Below, in pieces: positions 34,595 through 45,300 of a DNA stretch of 64,000 nt. The first letter of the stretch is position 1, and the number at the start of each line of letters is the position of its first letter. A program made the position numbers and the translations under genes. The stretch comes from Notamacropus eugenii (Eukaryota; Chordata; Mammalia; Diprotodontia; Macropodidae), in contig NC_092875.1 in assembly GCF_028372415.1 (NCBI RefSeq), positions 437,107,377-437,171,376 on the forward strand. Direction: 5' to 3'. The notes beneath the pieces are model-generated. The model had not been told where the DNA came from. It did not search any database and saw only the letters and a list, made by a program, of their open reading frames with translations.

Positions 34595-34795
34595 CACTTT
34601 ACACTTGTTTAACACTTTCCAGTTTTCAAAGAGCTTTCACATTTGATATCTCTTTTGTTCCTACCTGTGGAATAGGTAAAATAGGGATTAGCCCTTTGTC
34701 AGGGATCAGAAAACTGAGTCTGTGTGTGATCAGTTGATTTGCCTATGCTTTTGTAGCTAATAAGTGGTTAAGTGAAAACAAACATGGTTCTCCTG
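34595..34795 (-). mobile_element. MIR-type SINE relic, antisense
   Basis: Reads cactttccagttttcaaagag, ggatcagaaaactgagtctg, gcttttgtagctaataagtgg. Confidence 0.55.
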
Positions 34796-35649
34796 ACTTG
34801 CTGTCTAATAGTTTTTTTGCTATTTTATATTTACTTCTCACTCCTTCTTTGTAATCACCATTTCACTTTCTGGACTGCCAGCCTTCTCTTTAATAATACA
34901 TTCTATAATTTTCCTGGGATTCAAAGTTAAAATCACTATTAAAATCTGTACTTGTACTTCAAAAAAAATTAAAACATTTACTCTTTCTCAGTTTTGTGGG
35001 ACCTGCCATGCTTTCCATGATTTTTCATGTATCTTTGACAGTGACTCAGCGATCACATCTTCTGGTCCAAGGATACAGTTCATCTGTGCTAGATTACTTG
35101 GATTTATTAAGGGTGGCTAGGTGTGCTATCTTATTATCCTTACTCCGTCTCAGTCCTGTTCATCATTTTTATTCTGTCATTTCCAGTACAAAGATGATTC
35201 TTCTTGGCAGAGAAAACAAGCAAAACAAGGAACTGAGAAGTAGTGCGTTCTCTGTTGTTAGCTATAGTAGTTTCATTCACATCAAACGAAGGTTCTATTC
35301 ATTTTTTTTCTATATATGTTAACTAAAAGATAAGAGGAATCCTGTAGCTATGCTTTACCTAACTTTTAGCTAAGCTTTAACGATTTTTTATTCATGTATT
35401 TTTTGCTTTTGTATCACTTCCATTTCCTAATGTATTCTTTACCCTTAGTCCCTAGAGAGCAGTCTTTATAGTAAAGTATTAAAAAAGGAAATAAAAGTAG
35501 TTCAGAAACATTAACCAACATATCAAGGAGGCTGACTTTTTAAATTTAATGTCTACAATCAGTGAGTTTATTTTCTCTGCTTCCCACTCTCCCCTCCAAT
35601 TGAGAAAAATAAAACTTTTGTAACAAATATGCACACTTTCTCTCCATGA
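34796..35649. other. Intron 6, unclassified
   Basis: 34990-35300 has a 108-codon open frame with no resemblance I can name. I treat it as chance or as an unrecognised repeat. Confidence 0.35.
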
Positions 35650-36270
35650 CTTTAATATAGAAATATATTTTGCATGATTTATGTGCATAGTGGGTATTGT
35701 AATTCTTGCCTTCTCAATGCATAGGAGAGTGGGGGAGAGAATTTGGACCAAAAAAAGAGGCAAATTAAAACAAAGAAATATGCATAGTCAAAGGACTTGA
35801 AAGTAAGAAGGTGCTTATAAACTGATGATTGGTTAAACAAATTGTGTCCTGTGAAAAAAATGAGATATTTTTGAACCATAAGAAATAATGAAAGAGATTG
35901 ATTGCTTCAAAGAACCTTGGAAGAGTTATATGAACTGATGCAACGTACAATGAGCAGAATTAGGAGAACAATTTATACAGTAACAAAAATGTAAAGACAT
36001 ATTTGAAAAACTTGAAAACTTTGATCCATACATTATCAAACATAATTTGAGAGTACCAGGTATTGGTTCCTACCTCCTGACCTGGTGATGGATTCAAAAT
36101 ACAGACCAAGTCATTTATTTTTGGACATGGCTAATATGGGAATTTGTTTTGGTTGACTATGCTTATTTATTATGAGAGGTTTTTTGTTCTTTATATTGGA
36201 GGGATGGAGTTAGGAAGGAAGATATATAAATGTCATTTCAAAAAAGATAATTATAAAATAAAACCCGGGG
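35650..36270 (+). mobile_element. Old L1 3' end, sense
   Basis: Reads ttggaagagttatatgaactg, gatgcaacgtacaatgagcag, cctacctcctgacctggtgatg, tttttggacatggctaatatg and ends ataaaataaaaccc, an old L1 subfamily 3' UTR. Confidence 0.65.
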
Positions 36271-36284
36271 GAACAAAAGAAAAC

Positions 36285-36450
36285 AGCTTATTCATATCTT
36301 TTGACCATTTATCTTTTGGGGAATGACTCTTCTTAAATGAATCAGTTTCTAAAATAGCTTGAATATGAAACTTTATCAGAGAAATTTGCTGCAAAGATTT
36401 TTTTTCCCTCCAGTTGTTTCCCTTCTAAGTTTAACTGGATTATCTCATAC
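36285..36450 (-). mobile_element. L1 ORF2 3' fragment, antisense
   Basis: Reads catatcttttgaccatttatc, ttttggggaatgactcttct, cagttgtttcccttctaag, matching ORF2 C-terminal sequence in reverse. Confidence 0.65.
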
Positions 36451-36479
36451 TGTTGTTGTGGAGAAGATAGAGAGATAAG

Positions 36480-36740
36480 ATGATATAGGTGAGAATAAAA
36501 TTTAGATGGATCGAGAACTGATTGGATAGCCAGACTGAACATAATTGTTCATGGTTCAGTTTCATTGTGGAAAGGGTTCTCAGTAGAGTACCTCAGAGAC
36601 ATCACCTTGGACTTGTATTATTGAATATTTTTATTAGACATAAGTGGTATGCTTATCAATTTTCAAGTAGCACAAAGCTAGAAAGGGTAGCTAATAGAAT
36701 AACTTACAATCAGGATCCAGAAAAATCTTGGAAGTCTAGT
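36480..36740 (+). mobile_element. CR1/L3-like LINE, upstream piece of a split copy
   Basis: Reads ctcagtagagtacctcagag, acttgtattattgaatatttt, ggtatgcttatcaattttcaa, agtagcacaaagctagaaagg, the reverse transcriptase motif region. Continues at 38338. Confidence 0.65.
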
Positions 36741-37050
36741 TACTTGGTATTTATTTAGCACTTAACTATGAGCCAGGCATTGTACCAGTTACTGTAAGGA
36801 AAAAGCATAGTCTCTCACATTCTAATCAGGGATCTCATATTCTAAGAGACAGCATGCAAACAACTGCCAAAGATAAATATAGTATAAAATGGAGATGGAG
36901 ATAATCTCAAAGAAAATGGTGGAAGCCAGTAAAGGCTACTTGTAGAAGCTGGGATTTGAGCTTGGTCTTGAAGGAATTCAGAGAAGCCAGAAGACAGAGA
37001 TGAGAAAGGAGAATATTCTGGGCAAGGGGGTGGTTACTGAAAAGATACAG

Positions 37051-37211
37051 ATAGGCTGCTAGGTGGCTCAATGGATAGAGCATCTGTCCAGGGCTTGGTA
37101 TTACAGGTCAGGAAGATCTAAGTTCAAATTTGATCTTGGACACTTAACTAGCTGTATAACCCTGTACTAGTCACTTAACTGTAATTGCCTCAAAAAAAAT
37201 TTTTTTTTTTA
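37051..37211 (+). mobile_element. tRNA-derived SINE inserted in the L2
   Basis: Head ggctgctaggtggctcaatgg, tctaagttcaaattt B box, an A-rich tail. Flanked by aaaagatacag (37040-37050) and aaaagatgcag (37212-37222), an 11-bp duplication with one mismatch. Confidence 0.9.
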
Positions 37212-37281
37212 AAAAGATGCAGAGTTGGTAGATTGAGTGTCATGTGTAGGAAATAAACAAAAAGGCCAACATCACTGGCTT

Positions 37282-37289
37282 GTGTAGAG
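37282..37289. repeat. 8-bp target-site duplication, left (hAT)
   Basis: gtgtagag, identical to 37560-37567. Confidence 0.9.
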
Positions 37290-37559
37290 CAGGGCTTCTT
37301 AAACTTTTTCCACTCCCCACCCCTTTGCCACCCCTTTTCCTTTCTAGTTGGTGTTATGTGGCTTGAGTGTATGCACAGTGCAAAGTGAGCATGTTTTATG
37401 TTCAGAACCAAGGCTGCTGTGAAGTTGCCTGAGGCAAGAGGTACCAGAAACACCTTGAATTCATTACACATTTGATTTTTAATTAATTTTTTGTCATGTT
37501 CAGAAACCATTTACTGTTGCCAGATTTTTGGGTCACAACCTACAGTTTAAAATGCTTTG
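37290..37559. mobile_element. hAT-type MITE, 270 bp, inserted in the L2
   Basis: Ends are imperfect inverted repeats (cagggcttcttaaac and the reverse complement of gtttaaaatgctttg, 11 of 15 matching). Perfect 8-bp duplications flank it, as expected for hAT. No transposase. Confidence 0.85.
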
Positions 37560-37567
37560 GTGTAGAG
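37560..37567. repeat. 8-bp target-site duplication, right (hAT)
   Basis: gtgtagag. Confidence 0.9.
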
Positions 37568-38116
37568 TATGTGGAAGTCAGTAAAAGTGTATAAAGACTG
37601 GAAAGTCAGGAAGGGGTTAGATTATAAAAGTCAGAGTATTTTATATTTTAGCCTGGAGATAAGAGGAACCCACCAGAATTTTTGTAGGGGGATAGACCTG
37701 CACTTTAGGAATATCACTTTGGTACCTAAGTGAAGGATAGACTAGATTGCACAGAGGCTTGAGATGTGGAGATCAACTAGAAGTCTGAGTGAGATGATAG
37801 GGCCTAACCGGGCTGGTTGGATGAGGGAAGATACACAAAGGCAATACCTTTGTGAAGGTATGGCAACAGATAAGACATGTGGGATAAGGGCTTGTGAGAA
37901 GTTGAAGATGATACTGAGATTGTAAATTGGGTGACTGGGAGGGTATTGGTGTCCTTGCTAGTTATAAGGAAGTTCCAAATAGGGGAGGATTTGGTGGTAA
38001 AGTTCTGTTTTGGACATGTTGAATTTGAGATATAGAACATTCACTTTGTGATATCTAGTAGTTTGTTAATATGAGACTGGAAGTTAGCTGGTTAAATAGA
38101 CTTGAAAAATCTAAAG

Positions 38117-38329
38117 CAAGGGTTCTTTCTTAATGTATGGATAGATTCATGGCATCTGTGAACTTGGATGGGGAAAAAAACACCTTCCATTAATCTTTAA
38201 ATGAAAGTTAGTATTTCCTTCATTTATAAATTAAAATATACAATATATTATCCTGAAAAGGGGTGCATTGGTTTTACCAGACTGGTGAAGGGGTATATGT
38301 CACACATGCAAAAAAGGTTAAGAACTTTG
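38117..38329 (+). mobile_element. hAT-type MITE, same family as 22318/26153
   Basis: Starts caagggttctttcttaatg and ends aaggttaagaactttg. Flanks atctaaag and atctagat agree at 6 of 8 bases. Confidence 0.7.
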
Positions 38330-38337
38330 ATCTAGAT

Positions 38338-38800
38338 CTAATTGATTTAGATTTAGGTGGAATATAACAAGATAAAGTACAATAGAGATAAATATGAAGT
38401 CTTATGTTTGATTACCAAAAAAATCACTTTCCCAAGTACAAAATGGAAGAGGCATGGTTAGATAACAATTGTTGTGAAAAAGATTTGGGGATTTTAATGA
38501 GTTTTAAGAAACTCAGATGAATCAATTTAGCAGCCAAAAAGAGCTAATGTAATCTTGGGCCACATCAAAAAAGGTGACATTTCTCAGAATTGGGATGTGA
38601 TAGCCAACTGTAATGTATTCTTCTGGAACCTCATCTGGAGCATTGTTTTCAGATAGTTCTAAAAGGAGAATGGGTTTCCAGGAAAGGTTCAAGTCAAAGG
38701 CTTGATAACTACTTTTATGCTATAATAGAAACTCCTTTTTAGTCCAGTTCAGGTGGTCCCTTTCCACTATCAAATTTTGTGATTCTGCAGTTATAAAGAA
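38338..38800 (+). mobile_element. CR1/L3-like LINE, downstream piece
   Basis: Reads gatttaggtggaatataacaa, gataaatatgaagtcttatg, cttgggccacatcaaaaaagg, the order seen at 48900-49100. Continues 36480-36740. Confidence 0.65.
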
Positions 38801-38821
38801 GAGAATTATGAATGTATATTT

Positions 38822-39066
38822 GAGGCAGCTTGTGGTTCAGTAGACAGAACTTGGAGTCAGAAAGACATGATTTCAAATTCAGTCTTAGACACTTCCTAGC
38901 TGTGTGATCCTGTGCAAGTCACTTAACCTCTGCCTTACATAAGGATCTGTTGGATCTACTAGAGAAGCAAATGGCAAACCAATCCAGCATCTTTGTCAAG
39001 AAAACCCCATGGACAGCTATGGTCCAGCAGTCATGATCATTTGATGTGATTGAACAACAACAAAAT
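38822..39066 (+). mobile_element. Nearly full-length tRNA-derived marsupial SINE
   Basis: Head ggcagcttgtggttcagtag, agctgtgtgatcctgtgcaag, then gcaaatggcaaaccaatccag, ctttgtcaagaaaacccca, and the gattgaacaacaacaaaat tail. Confidence 0.85.
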
Positions 39067-39464
39067 ATATATGTGTATATGTCATCTTTCCAAACAAGAT
39101 TTCTCATAAAGATAGAATTTATGGGGAGAAAATGCTTATGAAATGGTGGGGAAATACATTTGGATACTTAGCAGTATATATAAGAATTTCTTAACTATAT
39201 AACTCTTTAACTATGTGGCCTTAAAAGAAGTGTTTCTAATTTGTCAGAATAGTTTGCAGTCAAAATGGAACTCTTACTTGAAAAACAATTGATTATTTTT
39301 TTTTGTTCCCCTACAGGTACTTTCAACGGACTTTCCCCAAAAGCAAATTCCTAGAAGTTGAACATAAATGTTTCCACTGGGTTTTGCTTATAAGAAGAAA
39401 TGGGCCCATGCACTTATATAGCTTTTTAATAGCGTTAACCAATGCATTTTTAGACATATTTTGA

Positions 39465-39472
39465 TGTATATA
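39465..39472 (+). promoter_or_regulatory. Pumilio-type element UGUAUAUA in MBD2 3' UTR
   Basis: TGTATATA fits the PUM1/PUM2 consensus UGUANAUA and lies in a UTR stretch that appears conserved with human. Binding itself is inferred. Confidence 0.5.
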
Positions 39473-39694
39473 TCTATTATACAAAAATTGATCTTTATTT
39501 TGAGTCCTAGGACTTAAAAGTAGCCTTTTTAAATATCGAGCAGTACCCTTAAAATGAAGCCAAGCTTTTTTATACCAGATTGCAATCTGCTGAAAATATT
39601 GTATTTGTATGAAATACTTGCTTCCCCTACAGTTTTAGTATGGATGGATCAGGAGAACTGAAAATTACCCAATTAAAGATTATTGTGACTTCAA

Positions 39695-39702
39695 TGTATA
39701 TA
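39695..39702 (+). promoter_or_regulatory. Second Pumilio-type element in MBD2 3' UTR
   Basis: TGTATATA again fits UGUANAUA. It lies about 70 nt before the poly(A) signal, directly after the conserved gtgacttca block. Confidence 0.5.
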
Positions 39703-39768
39703 AATAGATTTTTATACTTCTATTGAAAGAAGACGCCTGTACATTCTTCCATCATCACTGTAAAGACA

Positions 39769-39774
39769 AATAAA
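39769..39774 (+). promoter_or_regulatory. MBD2: MBD2 polyadenylation signal AATAAA
   Basis: Canonical hexamer in gacaaataaatgatta. It is the only AATAAA at the end of the conserved UTR block, and conservation is lost soon after. Confidence 0.92.
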
Positions 39775-40030
39775 TGATTATATTCACAGACTGTTTGGAA
39801 TTCTTTCTGTTTTAGAGAATCAATATAGGAGACTCCTTTTAGAATTCCAAAATTAGACTTAGCTTCAGTTATTGGCATTAGATTTGGACGGGGAGGTGAT
39901 GGAGAGTATATTTACTATTACCACCTCAAGCAATATCTCCGGTTATTATGGAAAATTGAGTTACTTTTACCACTGTGTATACTTTGGTTGCCACAACTTT
40001 GGTTGCTACCCTTTACTGGTAGCAAGTATT

Positions 40031-40042
40031 TCTCTGTCTCTG

Positions 40043-40078
<36 letters not shown>

Positions 40079-40110
40079 TCATCTCTCTCATCTCTCTCTC
40101 ATTTCTCTCC
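40031..40110 (+). repeat. (CT)n / (TCTG)n simple repeat
   Basis: Runs of tctctg followed by pure ct and atctct units, about 240 bp beyond the MBD2 poly(A) signal. Confidence 0.9.
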
Positions 40111-42339
40111 TTAAAGAAAAACCATTCATTCCATCATTATCTGGTTATTTACATAGTAATCAGCTATACAGGTGCCCTCTAGCTGTCCCCAGTACTCTCT
40201 AGTTTTATCCAAAAGTAGTTTGGAATGTCTCATGTTCCCCATCACACTGACTTATACAGGTATTACTACATCCGTTACAGTGAGAAGCACTCTCTGGGCA
40301 GAGTTTCATAATGAATTAGATTTTGATATTTTCCAGATCAGTGTTCTACCTCCAAAGGACAAATATTTATTTGCTGAATTTCATAAACATAATTTTGAGC
40401 AGTTATACTTTAGATTTGGGTGGTGAGAAAAATAGTAATTGCTCCATAATAATTCATTACTAAGACTTTACTAATACAGCAGACTAAAACACACTGACAT
40501 TTACCTGGTGGTAAGAAAAGAGATATGGGCAGATTTGTGAAAGGGAAATGCATCTGGAAAGCAGTACATACTATGTTGGGGATGTAGTACCGGGTGGGAT
40601 GGGAATGGAGGAGTAGCTACTCTGGACTCTGGATCTTTATTTCTAAGTTTGATATCTTCAAGCTCAGGTCTAGGCAGATCCTGTAACCTCCCTGTACCTG
40701 AATTTTAACTTTTTTTAAATGCAAGTTAATACTACAAACCTTAGGAAGAATGATAATGTTAGCAAAATCTTTTGCAATCATTCCAATGCTACAAAATATA
40801 TTAGTTGTATTTGCAGAATTAGTGCAAGTAAATGTTCCAGTGAAGCTGGAAATATATTAGACTTTGTCAGCCTTAATTCAAAAAGTCTATTACTTTCCTG
40901 ATAGGATTTCAGAATGGATTGAGTTATTCTGAGAAAATTGGGCCCTGAGTAGTTAAACTTTGTTTAACTCACACTTGTTTAACTAGTCACTTGTGAATAA
41001 GTGATTTACTCTGTTTCTCAGGCTTAATCTTTCCTGCCTATATATCCTGAAATCATAGAATTAGTGAAGGATTGAATGGGCATCTCGAAGAGTCAACAGA
41101 AAGTTTCTTGGTGGGCCCACTGAGAGAACTCTACAAACTTTTAGTGAGGTCTTTGCCATCTCTCTGGCTTTGCTTCCATTTTTGGATGTCTCATACAGTC
41201 ACCACATAATCTCTTGCCACCCCTGCCCATGCACCACACCTGAAAGTTGCAAGAGAAATAGAGCAGGGAGATGAAAGAAGCTGCAGTGTGGTAAACTTAA
41301 TTATTTTTCAGATATGGAGGCAGAGAGTTGTCACTGCATATTTCAAAGGGGTTCCTGATGGGGTGGGGAGGGTTTCCTAAATAGGAAGGTTTGGGAACTC
41401 TTTTAACCCCAGTGATTTCCCCTATAAGGTCATCTTAATATCTGTGCCATTGTAATTGCTCTTATAATGATGTGACTTTCAGTTTTAAGGGACTATGGTT
41501 AGATGCTTAACATGAGAATTGAAGTTTCTATTTTAATTTCTACACTACTACTGCCTTACTGCTAGCAAATCATTTTGGTCTTCATCGTATAATCTGTTTC
41601 TTCTATCAACAATGAGTGGACAACACAGTAGATAGTCAAGTTCTTTGGGACCTCTATTTGAGGGCAAGTAAAGGGCAGAGTATTTCATTTCTGATAAAAC
41701 TTATTATTCATGTGAACAGTTAAAACACGCATTGAAACATGCATAGAACCATGTCTTTACTAAGATTACCTACATAAGTGGTAGAGACAGGTGCACCTTC
41801 AGAATAAAATATTATTTTTAACCATGGATTAACAATCTATCTTTTCGTCTCTTTGCCAACTCTTTGCTTCATGAAGTTGGCAGCCTAAGAAGTCTCACAA
41901 GGATTATTCCTACCTTTTAACTTTGCCTGATGTGTTTGGGCTTGGAGACTTTTGACTCGGATCAGTTATAGCCTTCATGTTAAAGCAAAGTGATTCTGCT
42001 TGCTGCCTCAGTTATAGAGTAGACATTGAAGGCATCTTAGTGCCTGCTTTCATTTTGGCTTGACTGGACTTGATGTGTTGAGCCTAACAAGGTGCCTTTG
42101 GTTTACCAGTTAATTCAAAAACTTCTGAATGATCACATCTTCTTTGTTTCCTTGCTGTCAGACCAGAACCTGGCATCTGGACTTTTTTGTCTTATACAAC
42201 TTCAAGATGCTGTTCAGGCAGTATTAGTTTGAGCTTTATGTTCTGCATAATCAGTGTATATCTTCTCCCTTATGAGACACATGTAGACCAGAAGATCAGT
42301 TTGCTGGAACCTAGGGCCTATGAAGGGTAGTAATAAGGC
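40111..42339. other. Intergenic, unclassified
   Basis: No gene, RNA or well-defined repeat that I can support. Short ORFs look random. Confidence 0.45.
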
Positions 42340-42480
42340 TACAAAGGCAGAGTGTAACCAGGTTGTAAAGGGCTTTTAAATGCCAGTTTATATTTGATTC
42401 TAGAGGTAATAAGGAGCTAATGGAGTTTATCGAGTATCAATAAAGATTAGCCCTGCAGGAAAAATCACTTTGGGCTACTG
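42340..42480 (-). mobile_element. L2 LINE, antisense, first piece
   Basis: Reads gttgtaaagggcttttaaatg, gattctagaggtaataagga, aatcactttgggctactg. Continues at 42820. Confidence 0.75.
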
Positions 42481-42819
42481 TATAGAAGGTGGATTGACTC
42501 AGAAGTTAATCCTTTCTTTTCCAGAATTCTTGCCCAGGGGCCCCAAACAGTCTTCACTTCCCCACCATTGAAATACACTGTCATTACTCCTGGAAAGGGT
42601 ATGTCATTTTGCTCTCCCTATGACTGCACTCATCATCTCAGTAACTTCCTAAACCAAAAATGTTCATCCCTGGCAACCACTCCACTACATGAGTTATCTC
42701 TCCTTTATAATGTAAGCTGCTTGAGGACAGGAACTGTCTTCACCTTTGTATTTTCAAGCCCAGTATTTGGCACATTAGTGACATGATTAATAAATATTTT
42801 TTTCATTCATTCGCTTGTT
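42481..42819 (+). mobile_element. Insertion splitting the L2; L2-like 3' end or a solo-LTR-type element
   Basis: Its end resembles an L2/LTR terminus (taagctgcttgaggacagga, gtctcacctttgtattttc-like wording, aataaatatttttttcattc). I cannot decide the class. No coding signal. Confidence 0.4.
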
Positions 42820-42935
42820 GAGGCAGAGAGACCAATTAGGAGTCTATTGTAATAGTCCAAAGGAGAGGTAATGAGAGTCTAAATCAGGAGAGTGGCTGTG
42901 TGGGTAGAGAAAAGGGAGGGTATGTGAAAAATGTA
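42820..42935 (-). mobile_element. L2 LINE, antisense, second piece
   Basis: Reads gaggcagagagaccaattagg and tctattgtaatagtccaaag, collinear with 42340-42480. Confidence 0.75.
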
Positions 42936-43045
42936 TTAAGTATTATGGGCCTCAGTTTCCTCACCTTTTCAAGGAGGGTGTTGGTTGAGCTGCATGATCA
43001 AAGACTTGTCAGTTTCTAAAATTGTATACTTCTAAGTGGCATCTT

Positions 43046-43230
43046 GAGAGTTAGCATGGTGTAGTGGATAGAGAGGTGACTTTGGAACCCTGAAGACCTA
43101 CATTTAAGTCTCACTTGCTAGAAATTCTGTGTAACCCTGGACAAGTCTCTTAACTTCCAATACCCAGGCAACTCTCTAAGAATATAAATTGAAGAACCAG
43201 TGTTCAATCTGCATCAGTAAAGGGTGTTTC
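43046..43230 (+). mobile_element. tRNA-derived SINE, short-core subfamily
   Basis: Head agcatggtgtagtggataga, then caggcaactctctaagaatat and gttcaatctgcatcagtaaag. The same subfamily is at 47945-48130 and 55440-55630. Confidence 0.75.
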
Positions 43231-43274
43231 TCATCAAAAGCTCTAGTTGTTTTTCTCTGTGTAAATAGTTTCTT

Positions 43275-43485
43275 TGGTGAAGGTAACTTCTAGTGAGGAA
43301 GTCCCCTTGACCAGTGTAGATCGGCAATTATTCCACATTTTAAGAGTTCTAGAGTTGCTTGAGGCCTTGAGAAATAAAGTGGTTTTCAAGGCCTTGCACA
43401 GTCAGTAGGTTTTAGGTGGGAGAAATGAAGCACCATCTTCTGTAAAGCCAGACTTCTATCTATTACACCAAGCTATTGGAATGCA
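43275..43485 (-). mobile_element. Same SINE subfamily in antisense
   Basis: Reads agtgaggaagtccccttgacc, gtgtagatcggcaattattcc, tctatctattacaccaagct. Tail-to-tail with 43046-43230. Confidence 0.7.
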
Positions 43486-44040
43486 GTATGTTTGATTAGA
43501 ATAAATAACTTCCTTAAAAAATGAATTTCCCATAGTTCACTTTTTCTCCCTTAAAAAAGAGGTATTTGTTTGTCCAGAATTGATTGTTTCATAAATTAGG
43601 GATTTCCATAGCAATCTCAAAAGCTATCCTTGTTAAACCAGAGATAGAAGTGGTTTCATTTGAAAGAAATTTCTCTAAGGTGGGAGAGGAGTGAATTAGT
43701 CACCAAATACTGGAAATATTTCATAACTTAAAGAAAAAGAAAACTGTACATTTTATTTTCATTATTACTCACTAAATCTAAAACCACCAGCAAGGCGGTT
43801 TTTTTTTTTCTTAAAGGTTCTTCTGTGTTCTTTTCAAGAGAGAGCAACTAGTCCTCACTTTTGTGGGGACTTTAAATTACTCATGCCATCAAAATCCAGT
43901 AGTGTAGCAAGAGAAAATACAGGTGAGGGAAGACACTGCAAAAAGCAATCCAAGATAGAATTTGGCTCAAAGGAGCTATTGGGTGTCCCAGAAGATATTC
44001 AGGAGAAGTAGGAATATGTCTAAGTGTCATATTCACAATA
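43486..44040. other. Intergenic, unclassified
   Basis: No family recognised. Confidence 0.4.
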
Positions 44041-44265
44041 AGTATTTGTGTAATACTTTATTTTATTCTCAACAACATTCCTGGGAGGTAGGTACTTTAA
44101 TTATCCCAATTTACATATGGGGAAACTAAGGCAGATAGAGGTTAAGTGACTAGCCCAGGGTCACACAGCTAGTCGTATCTGAGGCAGCATTAGAACTCAG
44201 GTCTTTCTGACTGTAGACCCAACGATCCATCCACTTCACTGCACTTGGTGCCACATAGTAAGTGC
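44041..44265 (-). mobile_element. MIR-type SINE, antisense
   Basis: Reads gggaggtaggtactttaatta, ggggaaactaaggcagatag, gactagcccagggtcacacag, gaactcaggtctttctgactg. Confidence 0.75.
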
Positions 44266-44339
44266 TAAGTAATAGCCACCTAGTAAACATAGAGCTGGAC
44301 TGGTTCTCCACTTGGTTGTTCAGCCATCACCTCTTATGT

Positions 44340-45060
44340 CCAAAACCAAACCATATTTATTTTTTTTTCCACTTCCATACTTCACTGAGTCACTCACTGT
44401 CTCATCTGCATTTATCAATGATCCCACCATTCAATTAGTCCCATAAAGTAGGCTCAAAATCTTAGTCATTTGATTCTTCCACCTTTGTTCCCTAATTAGT
44501 CTGTTTTCTCCCAGCTCTCACAGTCCTCCTTGAGGCTTTCATCTCCTCAACCCTGAATTATTGCATTTTCTTCCTAGTTACCCACCTTTGATCTCTCCAC
44601 CCTCCACTCCATTCTATGTACTGTGACAAGAATCATTTTAAAATATCACTTTGTCATTTCCTGTTGAGAATGTATAATGCCTTTTCCTTTACTTACCAAT
44701 GCCAAATCTCTCAGTTTGGCATTCAAAAGTCATCCTTGCCTATCCAACTTTAGCCTAATGAGAAGGACTCTTGACTCCAGCCTGCTTCCACATGTTTCGT
44801 TTCACTTTTGTGCCTTTTTTTTGTACTGGTGCCATCTGCTGTTATGTCCTGGTACCCCTTCTCTCTCTGTCAAGTTCTGTTTGCTTCAAGACCCACTTGT
44901 TCTATGAAAATTTTTCTTCCACATCCCCAAATCTCTTTCTTTTTAAAACATAGTCTACACTACACATTCTAGCATTTGACTTTCATTTTCTGTCACAAAT
45001 GTAGCTTGTCTTTAAACTAAGATGTAAAATCAAAGGTGTAGATTGTGAGGACTATTTCTC
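44340..45060 (+). mobile_element. L2-type LINE relic
   Basis: Reads ctgaattattgcattttcttc, gacaagaatcattttaaaata, cagtttggcattcaaaagtc, gcttcaagacccacttgttct, in L2 order. Confidence 0.55.
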
Positions 45061-45061
45061 T

Positions 45062-45300
45062 GCAAGGTAGGTGGTGCAATGGATAGAATGCTGGGTGTGA
45101 AGTCAGAAAGACTAACTTCCTGAGTTCAAATCTGGCTCGAAACACTAGCTGTGTGATCCTGGGCAAGTCATTTCACCTTGCTTGCTCAGTTTCTCGTTTG
45201 CTAAAGGAAGTGAAGAAGAAAATGGCAAACCACTCCAGTATCTTTGCCAAGAAAACCCTAAATGGGGTCAATGAAGAGTCAGATATGACTGAAAAATGAT
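45062..45300 (+). mobile_element. Nearly full-length tRNA-derived marsupial SINE
   Basis: Head aggtaggtggtgcaatggat, gagttcaaatctggctc, then ggcaaaccactccagtatct, aatggggtcaatgaagagtc. Confidence 0.88.

Larger units (their letters stand above)
36745..38108 (-). mobile_element. L2 LINE 3' half, antisense, inserted in CR1/L3
   Basis: A long, ordered L2 in reverse, from ttatttagcacttaactatga through ttctgttttggacatgttgaa and beyond, about 930 bp once the SINE (37051-37211) and the hAT (37290-37559) are removed. Confidence 0.75.
39317..39789 (+). other. MBD2: MBD2 last exon, entirely 3' UTR
   Basis: The acceptor is ccctacag at 39309-39316. The exon starts gtactttcaacggac, and its sequence runs parallel to the human MBD2 3' UTR as I remember it, including the blocks around tcctaggacttaaaa, aaagattattgtgacttca and cctgtacattcttccatca. 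It holds no coding potential. A single AATAAA lies about 15 nt before the expected cleavage site; the 3' end near 39789 is inferred from that spacing. Two UGUAUAUA motifs are present. Confidence 0.9.

Noticed and set aside
34996-35322. 108-codon plus-strand ORF
   Set aside because: No recognisable domain, no start context or splice signals; likely chance within unclassified intronic sequence.
39872-40182. Leucine/serine-rich ORFs after the MBD2 poly(A) signal
   Set aside because: Product of the CT/TCTG simple repeat.
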